Positions 38,901 through 46,439 of a stretch of 64,000 bases of DNA are shown here, in pieces (the stretch's first letter is position 1; each line of letters begins with the position of its first letter). Location of the stretch: assembly GCA_013817305.1 (NCBI GenBank), contig JACDCY010000003.1, positions 1 through 64,000 on the forward strand. Reading direction: 5' to 3'. The notes beneath the pieces are model-generated. The model ran no database searches. It was given only the letters and a program-made list of their open reading frames with translations, and was not told the DNA's origin. A program made the translations under genes and the position numbers. The DNA is from Gemmatimonadaceae bacterium. Its GTDB lineage: Bacteria; Gemmatimonadota; Gemmatimonadetes; Gemmatimonadales; Gemmatimonadaceae.

Positions 38901-39275
38901 CTGCGTCGTCGTGCCCGCGCCGGTGACTACCACTTCGCCGAGGCGGAGGGGATTGAGGCCGAGCACGAAGTTCTGCACGATGGTGCCTGGGCTCAGCGTA
39001 ATACGCGCAGAGCTGGCACTGTAGCCGATGCGGCGACTGGTAATCGTCACCGACTGGCCACTCACCATGCCGCCGGGTACGGCGAACGAGTACGAGCCGG
39101 ACTCATTGGTGGTCGATCCGACGTTCAGGCCCTCGATGAACACCGCGGCACCGGGGATGGCGTTGCCGCCTTGCGTGGTGACCCGGCCCGAGACCGTCGC
39201 CTGCTGCGCCAGCAGCATGGCCGGCGTCAGCGCGGTGACTAACAGTGAGATCACGAACTTGCGGACGGATTTCAT
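36000..39275 (-). CDS. SusC/RagA-family TonB-linked outer membrane receptor (locus 2)
   Basis: TonB-dependent channel of 1091 residues. Signal peptide (VISLLVTALTPAMLLAQQ), carboxypeptidase-regulatory-like domain (about 25-110; GGNAIPGAAVFIEGLNVGST), plug domain (VVTGAGTTTQVEKLGHVRST, GQPLFVVDGQPIDN, GQGVILITTKSG) and beta-barrel ending TRSIVFSIGLSR. ATG 39275 has AGGAGGAG just upstream. The TonB-box-like segment near residues 110-125 (GEVVVTGAG) is normal. Together with SusD it should import a specific oligomer; nothing here shows which. Confidence 0.95.
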   Translation of the reverse strand: MKSVRKFVISLLVTALTPAMLLAQQATVSGRVTTQGGNAIPGAAVFIEGLNVGSTTNESGSYSFAVPGGMVSGQSVTITSRRIGYSASSARITLSPGTIVQNFVLGLNPLRLGEVVVTGAGTTTQVEKLGHVRSTVDSTQIQRSNESNVVNALAGKAPNVEVSSASGEAGASSYIRIRGGRSFNNSGQPLFVVDGQPIDNSTIATGSSTASTAAPNRAADINPADIENIEILKGAAAAAIYGARAGQGVILITTKSGRPGPTRYSFRSTISTDEVNSDYPLQRSFAHGSGGLTPIQYRVNGVGSFRCTSLGCGTLTGGSYGPAIPAGLATYDHFGELFRTGSTVDNVISISGGNERTLFYISAERLDQKGIIIGPNNFYDRTSVRLKGSHRVTDRLNVGGNVAFVDSRGAFIQKGSNISGLLLGGLRTPPEFNNAMFRDTLFGLHRSYRYPNPTGTSQTRARGYDNPFFVVNDFRNTGEVGRTFGNINAEYTPIDWLTARWTMGADYYADERLEGFPLTASDPGGSGRVNRVTFTNLNIDHNLLLTGTRTFNPWLAGTLTLGQNLNSRRFKQFFAQGGTLVAPEPFQLDNTIATNLTTDEFESLIHAQSYFAQTTVDLWNQVFLTGSLRNDGFSTFGKSKQRHWFPKVSAAWNFGDRFGMGGLIPSGKLRVAYGEAGQEPPVYATISGLATGSFYDGWLSFFGLSTSQAGQGGLASSITAPQPNLGPERSKELEAGFDVGLFRNLADLSFTWYNSRSEDVILFLPISPAGTGYLQQAANAAKISNKGVEVSLNVRPITRPNFAWDLGFNFGRNRNEVLDLAGAEFIDVQGAAGSFTGAAGSAFEGSALPILRGQDFVRCGRGLRTEDGREVDALCGSAPKGALFLDTNGFPVEDPTNRILGDPNADWTGSVRTGFTLLRKLTLTALVDIKQGGDIWNGTKGALYNFGTHKDTEFRNVDVKFGTNYMPACPNCSGAVGGPGVGTTVKIDQSWYQGLGSGFGAVSQQFFEDASFVKLREISVGYTLSNPAIFRGLGLSAIDLRLAGRNLRTWTDYTGIDPETNLGGAEVANRGVDYFNNPQTRSIVFSIGLSR

Positions 39276-39485
39276 AAACTCCTCCTGGGACCGCTATGGG
39301 TTAACTGCTTGGCTTTGCTGCAACTGCGGCAGGCGGCGGTCCACCGGGTTCGCCTGCGTCACAAAACTGCCGGACACCTACGCCTGAGGGCTGGGTGGTC
39401 CAGAAGTGCGCCAATAATAGGATGCGGTTGATGATGGCACCAGAGCGACATTCGAGGAAAAGGTGCCCGCATTCGCTACAGATGT

Positions 39486-40577
39486 TTATCGCGGCAGCTC
39501 GTGCGCCCGGTACCGCGTCCAGATAACGACCACTCCACAACGCGAGCGCCGGCCGAGAAACTGCGGCGGAATCTCGCTGGCCTTGTACACCTCGATCGCC
39601 TCGATCTGGTCGGGGGCCATGTCCCGATCTATGCCCAGCGATGTGGGCGTGTACTCGTGGCCGTTGACGTAATAATCGAGGCTGCAGCCGATGGCGCCGC
39701 CACTCGCGCGGGTGCTCGAGGGAGTGGTCTGGTGCCCCCACCGGGTCATCACGGTGTGCACTTGTATCCCCCCGACGGAGCGGAGCACGTCGGTCAGCGT
39801 CTGCGGTCGCATCCGGTCCAGCGCTGCGCGATCGAAAAAAGCGCCCGTGCCGCGACGACGACGCTCGCTAAATCCGCTCGTCATCTCGAACGCGCCCGGA
39901 CGCGCTGCCACGGTCACGTCCCGCAGCACGGCGGCGATCGGCTCCAGAATCAGATCCAGCACCGGCGGAGAGGGTCCGGCGGCGACCTGAAGGGTTCTCG
40001 GCCGGTACCCGAGCCGGCGCACGACAAGGCTCACGGCTCCTGCCTGGGGGACTGCCAGCTCGAATCGCCCCGCATCGTCGGACAAGCCCGCCGGCCCTTC
40101 GCCCACGCTGATCCGCGCACTCGGAATCGGTGCGCCACCGCTATCGCGAACGACGCCCTGCACGAACGCCGGGCGCGCCCGCGCAGGAAGCGTTGGCGCC
40201 GGCTCCAGGGGAAGCGTCACGGCGCCCGTGTTCCTCCCTGGAGGAACGGTGACGACCGCCACCGTACTGCCGCCCAGGGTCGCCCGGAACGTTATGGAAG
40301 ATTTTCTCGGAAGCGCGCAGAACCGGTACTCCCCGACGGCGTTCGCCACGACGCTGGCGGTGCGGACTTGATCGATGAGCGAGTTCCCGGAAACACGCCA
40401 ATCGGTCCAGGCGGCGCTGATTTCTGCGCCGGGTACCCGCGCGCCGGAAATGTCGCGGACTACGCCGTGGACCGAACGGCTGTCGCCGGCGGGGGCATTG
40501 CCGGTGCACAGTTGCGCCGCCGGCGAGGTGCCCGGCGCCAGGCATGCCAACACGAACATGGGCACAACGACTCTCAA
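39486..40577 (-). CDS. Plug-only protein C: two carboxypeptidase-regulatory domains and a plug-like domain
   Basis: Exported 363-residue protein without a barrel. Signal peptide (VVVPMFVLACLAPGTSPAAQ), a first regulatory-like domain (GVVRDISGARVPGAEISAAW), a second (GVVRDSGGAPIPSARISVGE...RRLGYRPRTLQVA), then a plug-like part (QTLTDVLRSVGGI, CSLDYYVNGHEYTP, CGVVVIWTR) that stops after the last plug strand. It lacks the TonB_C domain of proteins A and B. I prefer TTG 40577 with GAAGGAT about 8 nt upstream, because this puts the signal peptide first; an ATG at 40778 would add 67 poorly signal-like residues and overlap ricT. Lies directly upstream of the second susC. Confidence 0.78.
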   Translation of the reverse strand: MRVVVPMFVLACLAPGTSPAAQLCTGNAPAGDSRSVHGVVRDISGARVPGAEISAAWTDWRVSGNSLIDQVRTASVVANAVGEYRFCALPRKSSITFRATLGGSTVAVVTVPPGRNTGAVTLPLEPAPTLPARARPAFVQGVVRDSGGAPIPSARISVGEGPAGLSDDAGRFELAVPQAGAVSLVVRRLGYRPRTLQVAAGPSPPVLDLILEPIAAVLRDVTVAARPGAFEMTSGFSERRRRGTGAFFDRAALDRMRPQTLTDVLRSVGGIQVHTVMTRWGHQTTPSSTRASGGAIGCSLDYYVNGHEYTPTSLGIDRDMAPDQIEAIEVYKASEIPPQFLGRRSRCGVVVIWTRYRAHELPR

Positions 40578-40665
40578 TGGGGCATCCTTCGTTGACTGCT
40601 TCCTTACTACCTTGGGTAGGCGCCGTCCGCGTGTCAAGTAATCGCAAGGCCGCAAAGTGTTACTT

Positions 40666-41832
40666 ATGACCCCTACGCAACCCGGACTTCCGGGCAGCGC
40701 ATTCTCAACCCGACTGTCCCGGTCCATGGCCGATCTGATCGAAGTCGCTTTCGTCGGTAATCGCAAGGAGTTCTTCACCTGGGATGGCCCCGAGCTGCCC
40801 GCAGTGAAGGCTCCCGTAATCGTCGACGCCGACCGCGGCGAGGATTTCGGCTATGTGCACGCCGTCGGCGAGCTGGCCGAGAAGCGGAGTCGCGGGTGCG
40901 CGCATGGCTGCGGCCACTCCGCCGGGACCAGCGAGCCCGCCACGCCGGCCCGCCGCGCGCTGCGGATCGCGAGCGACGCCGACGTGCGGCAAGCAGGCAG
41001 CATGAAAAAGCTGAGCGCGGACGCGCGCAGGCAGGCAGCGGAAAAGGTGAAGGGTGCCGGGCTGCAGATGAAGATCTCCGACGCGGAATGGCAGTGGGAC
41101 CGGCGCAAGCTGACACTGTACTTCACCGCGGAGAAACGCGTCGATTTCCGCAATTTGGTGCGCGACCTCGCGGCGCTGTTCAAGACGAGGATCGAGCTGA
41201 AGCAGATCGGCGTTCGCGACGAGGCGAAGCGTCTTGACGGGATCGGTCGCTGCGGCCGCCAGTATTGCTCGGCGTCGTGGCTGCCGGAGCTGCGGCCGGT
41301 CAATCTCGGCGTGGCCAAAGATCAGCGACTCTCGCTCAATCCCTCCCAGATCTCCGGTGCGTGCGGCCGCCTGATGTGCTGTCTCAGGTACGAGCACGAG
41401 ATGTATGTCACGGCGCGGAAGCGGTTCCCCAAGGAAGGTCGCACGTTCACGACGCCCAAGGGTGAGGAGAAGGTTATCGCCAACGACATCTTCCAGGAGC
41501 GCGTCACTTTGCGCGCCGTAGAGGGCGAGCTAAGAGTGCTCAGTCTGGCGGAGTTCGCGCGGGAGACTGGTTTCGTGTCGGCCGCTCCCTCGGTTGTGAG
41601 CGAGTCCGTCGCCGACGCCGCCGCCGGGGCCGCGGACGACCTCGCGCTCGTGGAAGAGCTGATAGCAGAAGAGTCCGGCGGCACGGAGCCCGTTGCTCCG
41701 GCGGACGTTCCCGAGACGGGATCGCTCTTCCCGGCGGCTTCCGCCGAGGAGCAGGCCCAGGGCGCTGCCCGCCGGCGGCGGCGCGGACGCCGCGGCGGGC
41801 GCAAGAATCGTGGCCCCAAGCAAGGCGACTGA
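40666..41832 (+). CDS. ricT: PSP1-domain protein, RicT/YaaT family
   Basis: Cytoplasmic regulator, 388 residues. RicT is part of the iron-sulfur RicA/F/T complex that controls mRNA processing in Bacillus. The PSP1 domain runs from about residue 110 to 250 (MKISDAEWQWDRRKLTLYFTAEKRVDFRNLVRDLAALF). Cysteines matching the cluster region are in CAHGCGH, RCGRQYCSASWL and CGRLMCCLRYEHEMY. The C-terminus is extended by a Lys/Arg/Gly-rich tail (RRRRGRRGGRKNRG). The N-terminus could also begin at ATG 40726 (ADLIEVAFVGNRKEFF). It is followed 2 bp later by metG; ricT and metS also lie in one region in Bacillus. Partners RicA and RicF are not in the window. Confidence 0.88.
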   Translation: MTPTQPGLPGSAFSTRLSRSMADLIEVAFVGNRKEFFTWDGPELPAVKAPVIVDADRGEDFGYVHAVGELAEKRSRGCAHGCGHSAGTSEPATPARRALRIASDADVRQAGSMKKLSADARRQAAEKVKGAGLQMKISDAEWQWDRRKLTLYFTAEKRVDFRNLVRDLAALFKTRIELKQIGVRDEAKRLDGIGRCGRQYCSASWLPELRPVNLGVAKDQRLSLNPSQISGACGRLMCCLRYEHEMYVTARKRFPKEGRTFTTPKGEEKVIANDIFQERVTLRAVEGELRVLSLAEFARETGFVSAAPSVVSESVADAAAGAADDLALVEELIAEESGGTEPVAPADVPETGSLFPAASAEEQAQGAARRRRRGRRGGRKNRGPKQGD

Positions 41833-41834
41833 GC

Positions 41835-43397
41835 TTGGCCAACTTCTACATCACGACAGCGATCGACTACGCCAACGGTGACCCGCATCACGGTCACGCG
41901 TTCGAGAAGATCGGCGCAGACGTTATCGCGCGGTACCACCGCATGCGCGGTGACGACGTCCACTTCCTGATCGGGATGGACGAGCACGGTCAGAAAGTCG
42001 CGCAGGCGGCCGCCGACCGCGGCGTCCCTCCGCAAGCCTTCGTGGACGAGATCGTCGCCAAGTTCGTCGGGATGTGGCGCCGGCTCGAGATCTCGCACGA
42101 CCAGTTCATCCGGACAACCGACGATGCCCACCGGAAGGGAGTGCGCGCGCTGATCAATCGGATCAACGAAAACAACCCTGATGATTTCTACGAGAAGAGC
42201 TACGAAGGGTGGTATTGCGTGGGATGCGAGCTGTTCAAGCGCGACAACGAGATCGTCGCAGGGCGGTGCGTGGACCACCGCACCCGCGAGCTCGAATGGA
42301 CCGAGGAGCGAAACTGGTTTTTCCGCCTCACTCGCTACTCCGATTTCCTCAAGCGCCTGCTCGACGAGCGGCGCGAGTTCCTCCAGCCCGAGACGAGATG
42401 GAACGAGATCCGATCGCTGCTGGAGCAGGGCCTGGAAGACATATCGATCTCCCGCGCGCGTCTGAGCTGGGCGATCCCCTTCCCGCTGCAATCCGCCGAT
42501 CCCGCGGCCGCCGAGCAGGGCACGTGGGTTTGGTTCGACGCTCTGCCGAATTATCTCACGGCGACGGGGTACCCCGACCCGAAGTATCGCGAGCGCTGGC
42601 CGGCGCAGCTGCACGTGGTGGGCAAAGACATCACGAGACTGCACGCCGTGGTGTGGCCGGCCATGCTGCAGGCGGCGCAGCTGGCGCTGCCGGAGCGCGT
42701 CTGGGCTCACGGCTTCGTACTACTCGGCGGCGAGCGGTTCAGTAAATCCTCGGGCGTGCGGCTCGATCTCGACGAGGCGATCGATCGCTACGGGCCCGAT
42801 GCGCTGCGCTATTACCTGATGCGGGAGATCCCATTCGATGCCGACGGCTCCTTCTCCTGGGAGCGCTTCGAGGATCGGTACAACGCCGAGCTGGCCAACG
42901 CGTTCGGAAACCTCGCGAGCCGCACAGTGGCGATGGTCGAGAAGTACTGCGAGGGCGTGGTGCCTGCGGGCGCGCCAAACGACGTTGACGCCGCCGACGC
43001 CCTGGATTACGCGGCGTACCACACGGCCATGGCCGGCGAGCGCGGATACCTGCTGCACGAAGGGCTCAAGAGCATTTGGGCGACCGTCGCGCGCGGCAAT
43101 GAGTTCGTGGACAGGCAAGCGCCGTGGAAGCTGGCCAAGGATCCGGCAAAGAGCGACGAGCTCGCTGGCGTGCTGGCCTCGCTCATCCGGCAGCTGGCGC
43201 GGCATGCGGTGCATGTCGCGCCTTTCATGCCCGGCAAAGCACAGGAGCTGTGGAACTCCCTCGGAGCTCCCGGCAAGGTAGAGGCGGTGCGATTCGCCGA
43301 CGTGGAGCGAATCGACCCCACCGGGTGGCGGGTGGCAAAGGGCCCGCCGCTGTTCCCGAAGGAGCTCAGCGGCGAGGCCCGAACTTTACCTGCTTAA
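41835..43397 (+). CDS. metG: Methionyl-tRNA synthetase
   Basis: Class I synthetase that charges tRNA-Met, 520 residues, the compact form without the C-terminal tRNA-binding dimerisation domain. The HIGH motif appears as PHHGH near residue 20, and the KMSKS motif as ERFSKSSG around residue 300. A cysteine pair (YCVGC) and a lone Cys (AGRCVDH) occupy the place of the zinc knuckle. The anticodon-binding helices include NAFGNLASRTVAM. The TTG start at 41835 opens straight into ANFYITTAIDYANG. Its stop codon lies in a TTAA tetranucleotide that is also the stop of the opposite lemA gene. Confidence 0.96.
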   Translation: MANFYITTAIDYANGDPHHGHAFEKIGADVIARYHRMRGDDVHFLIGMDEHGQKVAQAAADRGVPPQAFVDEIVAKFVGMWRRLEISHDQFIRTTDDAHRKGVRALINRINENNPDDFYEKSYEGWYCVGCELFKRDNEIVAGRCVDHRTRELEWTEERNWFFRLTRYSDFLKRLLDERREFLQPETRWNEIRSLLEQGLEDISISRARLSWAIPFPLQSADPAAAEQGTWVWFDALPNYLTATGYPDPKYRERWPAQLHVVGKDITRLHAVVWPAMLQAAQLALPERVWAHGFVLLGGERFSKSSGVRLDLDEAIDRYGPDALRYYLMREIPFDADGSFSWERFEDRYNAELANAFGNLASRTVAMVEKYCEGVVPAGAPNDVDAADALDYAAYHTAMAGERGYLLHEGLKSIWATVARGNEFVDRQAPWKLAKDPAKSDELAGVLASLIRQLARHAVHVAPFMPGKAQELWNSLGAPGKVEAVRFADVERIDPTGWRVAKGPPLFPKELSGEARTLPA

Positions 43398-43963
43398 GGT
43401 CGCGTGAAATCCACTTGCGGGGGCGTTTCCGCCGCTCCGGGTGCGTTGAAGTATTCGCGCGGCTTCGCGCCCGTGACCATCGCCGTCAACTTCTGCGGCA
43501 GCGTACGGATATACGCGTTGTACTGGTTCACCGCCGCGTTGTAATCCGTCCGGGCTACCGCGATCCGGTTCTCCGTGCCGGCGAGCTCGTCCTGCAGCCG
43601 AAGGAAGTTTTGGTCCGACTTGAGCTGCGGATATGCCTCCACCGTCACTAGGAGCCGGCCAAGTGCACCGGTGAGCTGCGCGTTCGCGGCTGCAGCCTCG
43701 CCGGGGTCGCCCGACTGGATCGCGCTGAGCAGCCCCGAGCGGGCGCGCGCGACTTCAATGAAGATCGTCTCTTCCTGCTTGGCATAGCCCTTGACCGTGG
43801 CGACGAGATTCGGCACCAGATCTGCGCGGCGCTGGAGCTGAACGTCGATCTGCTGCTTGGCCTGGGCGGCCTGCTCGTCGTACCGCTGGATGGTGTTGTA
43901 GCCGCAGCCCGAGAGAAGTACCGGGATCGCTACTACCAGATAGAGTTTCGAGAAGCCGCTCAT
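43394..43963 (-). CDS. lemA: LemA-family protein (lipoprotein form)
   Basis: 189 residues, membrane-anchored with a helical domain facing the periplasm or cell surface. The lipobox VLLSGC (C20) replaces the plain N-terminal membrane span of many LemA proteins. Family blocks: YNTIQRYDEQAAQAKQQIDVQLQRRADLVPNLVATVKGY (heptad-like helix), VTVEAYPQLKSDQNFLRLQDELAGTENRIAVAR and YNAYIRTLPQKL. Function of LemA is unknown. It is commonly found next to TPM-domain proteins; here a TPM gene lies two genes upstream on the same strand. Confidence 0.93.
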   Translation of the reverse strand: MSGFSKLYLVVAIPVLLSGCGYNTIQRYDEQAAQAKQQIDVQLQRRADLVPNLVATVKGYAKQEETIFIEVARARSGLLSAIQSGDPGEAAAANAQLTGALGRLLVTVEAYPQLKSDQNFLRLQDELAGTENRIAVARTDYNAAVNQYNAYIRTLPQKLTAMVTGAKPREYFNAPGAAETPPQVDFTRP

Positions 43964-44050
43964 CGGGGTTTCCGGTTGAGAGTTGTGGTGGGACGGTACT
44001 GCGTGCGGCGTGCAGGACAATACGTGAAATACTGGCAGTTTGTGACGTTC

Positions 44051-44758
44051 TCAGGCACGCGCGAACCTGTCCAGGTGATGCGCCAGGTGCTCGACCGCCA
44101 GCAGATAATCCCCGAGTGCCTTGGGCGCCTCTCCCGCGCGGAGCTTGGTCTGGCCACGAACGTGCCTGACCACCCGCAGGAGCGCTTCGGCGTCGAAGCC
44201 CGAGCGGTCCGCGACCATCCGGCTAAGCGCCTCATAATCGGTCGGCGGAGTGTCGCCATGCAGTCGCACGACCGCGCGGAGGAGTATCATCAGCTTGCTG
44301 AGGCTGCGCTCCAGTATCTCGAGCTGCGCGCGCGAATCGGCGCTGGCGCCGAAGACCGATTGGCGGAGATGCAGGAGCTTGCCCATCGCCTCCTGCTCTA
44401 CCTGCAAGCGGAGATGCTCCCGCGATACGGTGATGCCGGCGAAGACGTCGTCGCCGAACAGGACGCGGTTTCGTTCCAGGATGTCGGAGTACTCCATGGG
44501 AAACACGTCCGCCGACGAGCGCCACTCGCGCTCGGTAAAGATCATCGGCGGGGGGTTGCCTCCGGACATCCAGGCTTTGGTCACCGAAGCCGCCGCCCGC
44601 AGCGTCTCGAGCGGCAGCTCGTCCACAACAACCAGCACGTTGGAGTCAGATCGCCGGGGAATGTGCTCGCCGGCGACCGTCGAGCCGTACAACACGACCG
44701 CGCGAAGGGCCGGGCCGTAGGCCGCGCGGAGCTGGGTGACGAGCTGGTCGAGGGACAT
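44051..44758 (-). CDS. Nucleotidyltransferase-like protein of unknown role
   Basis: 235 residues. The N-terminus looks like a minimal polymerase-beta-type nucleotidyltransferase domain: VVLYGSTVAGEH, then SDSNVLVVVDEL in place of the usual SDxD pattern, so the second metal-binding aspartate is Asn. The C-terminal half is all-helical (ERSLSKLMILLRAVVRLHG...LLAVEHLAHHLDRFA), resembling HEPN-like or substrate-binding helical domains, without a clear RxxxxH motif. An upstream TTG adds two residues. It lies between the TPM and LemA genes. A catalytic role is doubtful given the Asn change. Confidence 0.6.
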   Translation of the reverse strand: MSLDQLVTQLRAAYGPALRAVVLYGSTVAGEHIPRRSDSNVLVVVDELPLETLRAAASVTKAWMSGGNPPPMIFTEREWRSSADVFPMEYSDILERNRVLFGDDVFAGITVSREHLRLQVEQEAMGKLLHLRQSVFGASADSRAQLEILERSLSKLMILLRAVVRLHGDTPPTDYEALSRMVADRSGFDAEALLRVVRHVRGQTKLRAGEAPKALGDYLLAVEHLAHHLDRFARA

Positions 44759-44765
44759 TGCCAAA

Positions 44766-44849
44766 AGTTATCAGGTATCAGGTATCAGCTATTAGAAGGG
44801 AAACTCCGGGCGCGTAGTTCTCTGATACCTGATGCCTGATACCTGAAAA
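44766..44849. repeat. Inverted heptamer repeat (AGGTATC / CTGATAC)
   Basis: Left arm 44766-44793 has units AGTTATC, AGGTATC, AGGTATC, AGCTATT; right arm 44822-44849 has CTGATAC, CTGATGC, CTGATAC, CTGAAAA, the reverse complement apart from single changes. It fills the gap between the TPM-domain gene and the nucleotidyltransferase-like gene. Confidence 0.65.
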
Positions 44850-44860
44850 CTTTCCCATTA

Positions 44861-45709
44861 TCACCAGCTGGATCCGCCGCCGCCGCCACCGAACCCGCCT
44901 CCTCCTCCGAACCCACCAAAGCCGCCGCCACCGCCGAATCCGCCGCCGCTCCCCCAACCCCCGCCGCGGCCCGTGGGAAGGAATATCGGCACCGGCAGCC
45001 AGCCTCCGCCGCCACGACCCCCGCGTCCTCCGCGCCCACGCCGGCTCATGCGACTAATGATGATTATCAGCATCACCATGAAGATGATATTGCCGATCGG
45101 GAAGGGCTCATCCCTCTGCGCGCGGCGCGCCGCAACGGCGGGCGGTGCGATGGCCGTGTCGATGGCGAACCCGAACTCGGCGGCAAATCTCTGCGCCACC
45201 GCGAAGGTGATCGTCTCGATCGCGCCGCCGTACTCCCGCGCGGCGAACAGCGGCGTCGCGGACCTGCAGATGTCACCGGCGGTCGCGTCGGTGATGAATC
45301 CTTCCGAGCCCGTGCCAGTTTCTATCCGGCACCGGCCGCGGCCATCCGCGCTGGTTTCCTTCGGCACTACCAGAATCACTACGCCCGCATTGCGGGTCGG
45401 ATCGCCGGGATCCCCGATCTTCCCCACCCGCCACTCGCGCCCGATCCGCAGCGCTATCTCGGTGACGTCCCGGTCACCGATGTCCGGAAGGGTTACGACG
45501 GCGATCTCGCCGCGTGATTTGGTCCGTACGTCCTCCGCGATCCTCGCGATCCTCGCTTCCTGCGTGGCGGGGATGACATTCGCGAAATCGTTGACGAGTC
45601 CGGCCGGGGCCGGTAGCTGCGCGCCCTGCAGCAGCGTGGCAAGAAATTGAAAGAAAAGGGACAAGAAGCGCTGTTGGCTGTGGCTATTGGCGTCGGTCAA
45701 GCGGAACAT
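44861..45709 (-). CDS. TPM-domain protein (YgcG-like) with glycine-rich tail
   Basis: About 282 residues. A signal-type hydrophobic N-terminus (FLSLFFQFLATLLQGAQ) is followed by a TPM domain (about 30-165; GLVNDFANVIPATQEARIARIAEDVRTKSRGEIAVVTLPDIG...NAGVVILVVPKE). One membrane segment follows (NIIFMVMLIIIISR), then a basic RGGRGGRGGG stretch and a low-complexity tail of Gly/Phe repeats ending GGGGGGSSW. Such tails occur in YgcG-type proteins. ATG 45709 is chosen; a longer frame would run into the divergent gene's start. Some TPM proteins are thought to act in photosystem or envelope maintenance; here function is unknown. Confidence 0.85.
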   Translation of the reverse strand: MFRLTDANSHSQQRFLSLFFQFLATLLQGAQLPAPAGLVNDFANVIPATQEARIARIAEDVRTKSRGEIAVVTLPDIGDRDVTEIALRIGREWRVGKIGDPGDPTRNAGVVILVVPKETSADGRGRCRIETGTGSEGFITDATAGDICRSATPLFAAREYGGAIETITFAVAQRFAAEFGFAIDTAIAPPAVAARRAQRDEPFPIGNIIFMVMLIIIISRMSRRGRGGRGGRGGGGWLPVPIFLPTGRGGGWGSGGGFGGGGGFGGFGGGGGFGGGGGGSSW

Positions 45710-45751
45710 AGGGGATTGACCACCGCTACGTACCTGCCGACGTTTACTTCT

Positions 45752-46435
45752 GTGAATACACATTTCGCGGCACCAGCTCTCGTGATCGCGACCGTGATCG
45801 TCGCCATCTCCTGCACGCGCTCACCCGAGCCGTCGAAGCCCGCCGTCACGGCGACGCCGGCGTCCGCGCCCCGCTCGGCGCGCGCGGACTCCCTGCGAAT
45901 ACTCGCCGACCGCAGCAGGATCGAGGGTGACTCCGCCGCGCCGGTATGGATCATCGACGTCAGCGATTTCCAGTGCCCGTACTGCGCGGAATGGCAGCGC
46001 AACACCCATGAGGCGCTGCGCGCCGAGTTCGTGCGGACCGGTAAGGCGAAGCTGGCATTCGTCAACTTTCCCCTGGAGCAGCATCGCCATGCCATCCCGG
46101 CGGCGCGCGCCGCGATGTGCGCCGGAGTTCAGGGACGATTCTGGCCCGTGCATGACGCGATTTTCGAGACGCAGACGCGCTGGGCGGACGCGACCGACGC
46201 AACTCCGATCTTCGAGTCCATCGCCCGCACGGCGGGGGTACGACTTGCCGATTGGAAGGAGTGCGTTGCTTCCGGAGTGATGGATCCTTTGATCCAGGCC
46301 GACCGCGATCGCGCGACGGCGGCGGGCGTGCGCTCAACGCCGACATTCATCATCGGCCGGCAGATCGTCAGCGGCGCAGCGCCCATCGAGGAGTTCCGTC
46401 GCCTCATCAACCTCGCATCAGTGCCCCAGCCGTAA
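45752..46435 (+). CDS. DsbA-family thioredoxin-fold lipoprotein
   Basis: Envelope thiol-disulfide oxidoreductase, 227 residues. Lipobox VAISC (C21) then a Pro/Ala/Ser-rich spacer and a DsbA-like domain. The redox motif is FQCPYCAEW (CPYC) and the cis-proline is in GVRSTPTFIIG. The insert is helical. GTG 45752 gives a normal signal peptide; a frame open from 45647 overlaps the divergent TPM gene's start. Only 4 bp separate it from waaA. Extra cysteines (MCAGVQG, WKECVASG) could form a second disulfide. Likely role: disulfide bond formation in exported proteins. Confidence 0.88.
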   Translation: MNTHFAAPALVIATVIVAISCTRSPEPSKPAVTATPASAPRSARADSLRILADRSRIEGDSAAPVWIIDVSDFQCPYCAEWQRNTHEALRAEFVRTGKAKLAFVNFPLEQHRHAIPAARAAMCAGVQGRFWPVHDAIFETQTRWADATDATPIFESIARTAGVRLADWKECVASGVMDPLIQADRDRATAAGVRSTPTFIIGRQIVSGAAPIEEFRRLINLASVPQP

Positions 46436-46439
46436 AGCC

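Noticed and set aside
37347-39242. 631-codon open frame on the plus strand opposite susC of locus 2
   Set aside because: Arg/Val/Asp-rich antisense frame caused by GC-rich codon usage; the minus-strand SusC has full domain homology.
20941-40577. SusC/SusD loci as a complete polysaccharide utilisation locus
   Set aside because: No glycoside hydrolase, lyase, anti-sigma or hybrid two-component gene lies near either pair, so a glycan substrate is not supported.
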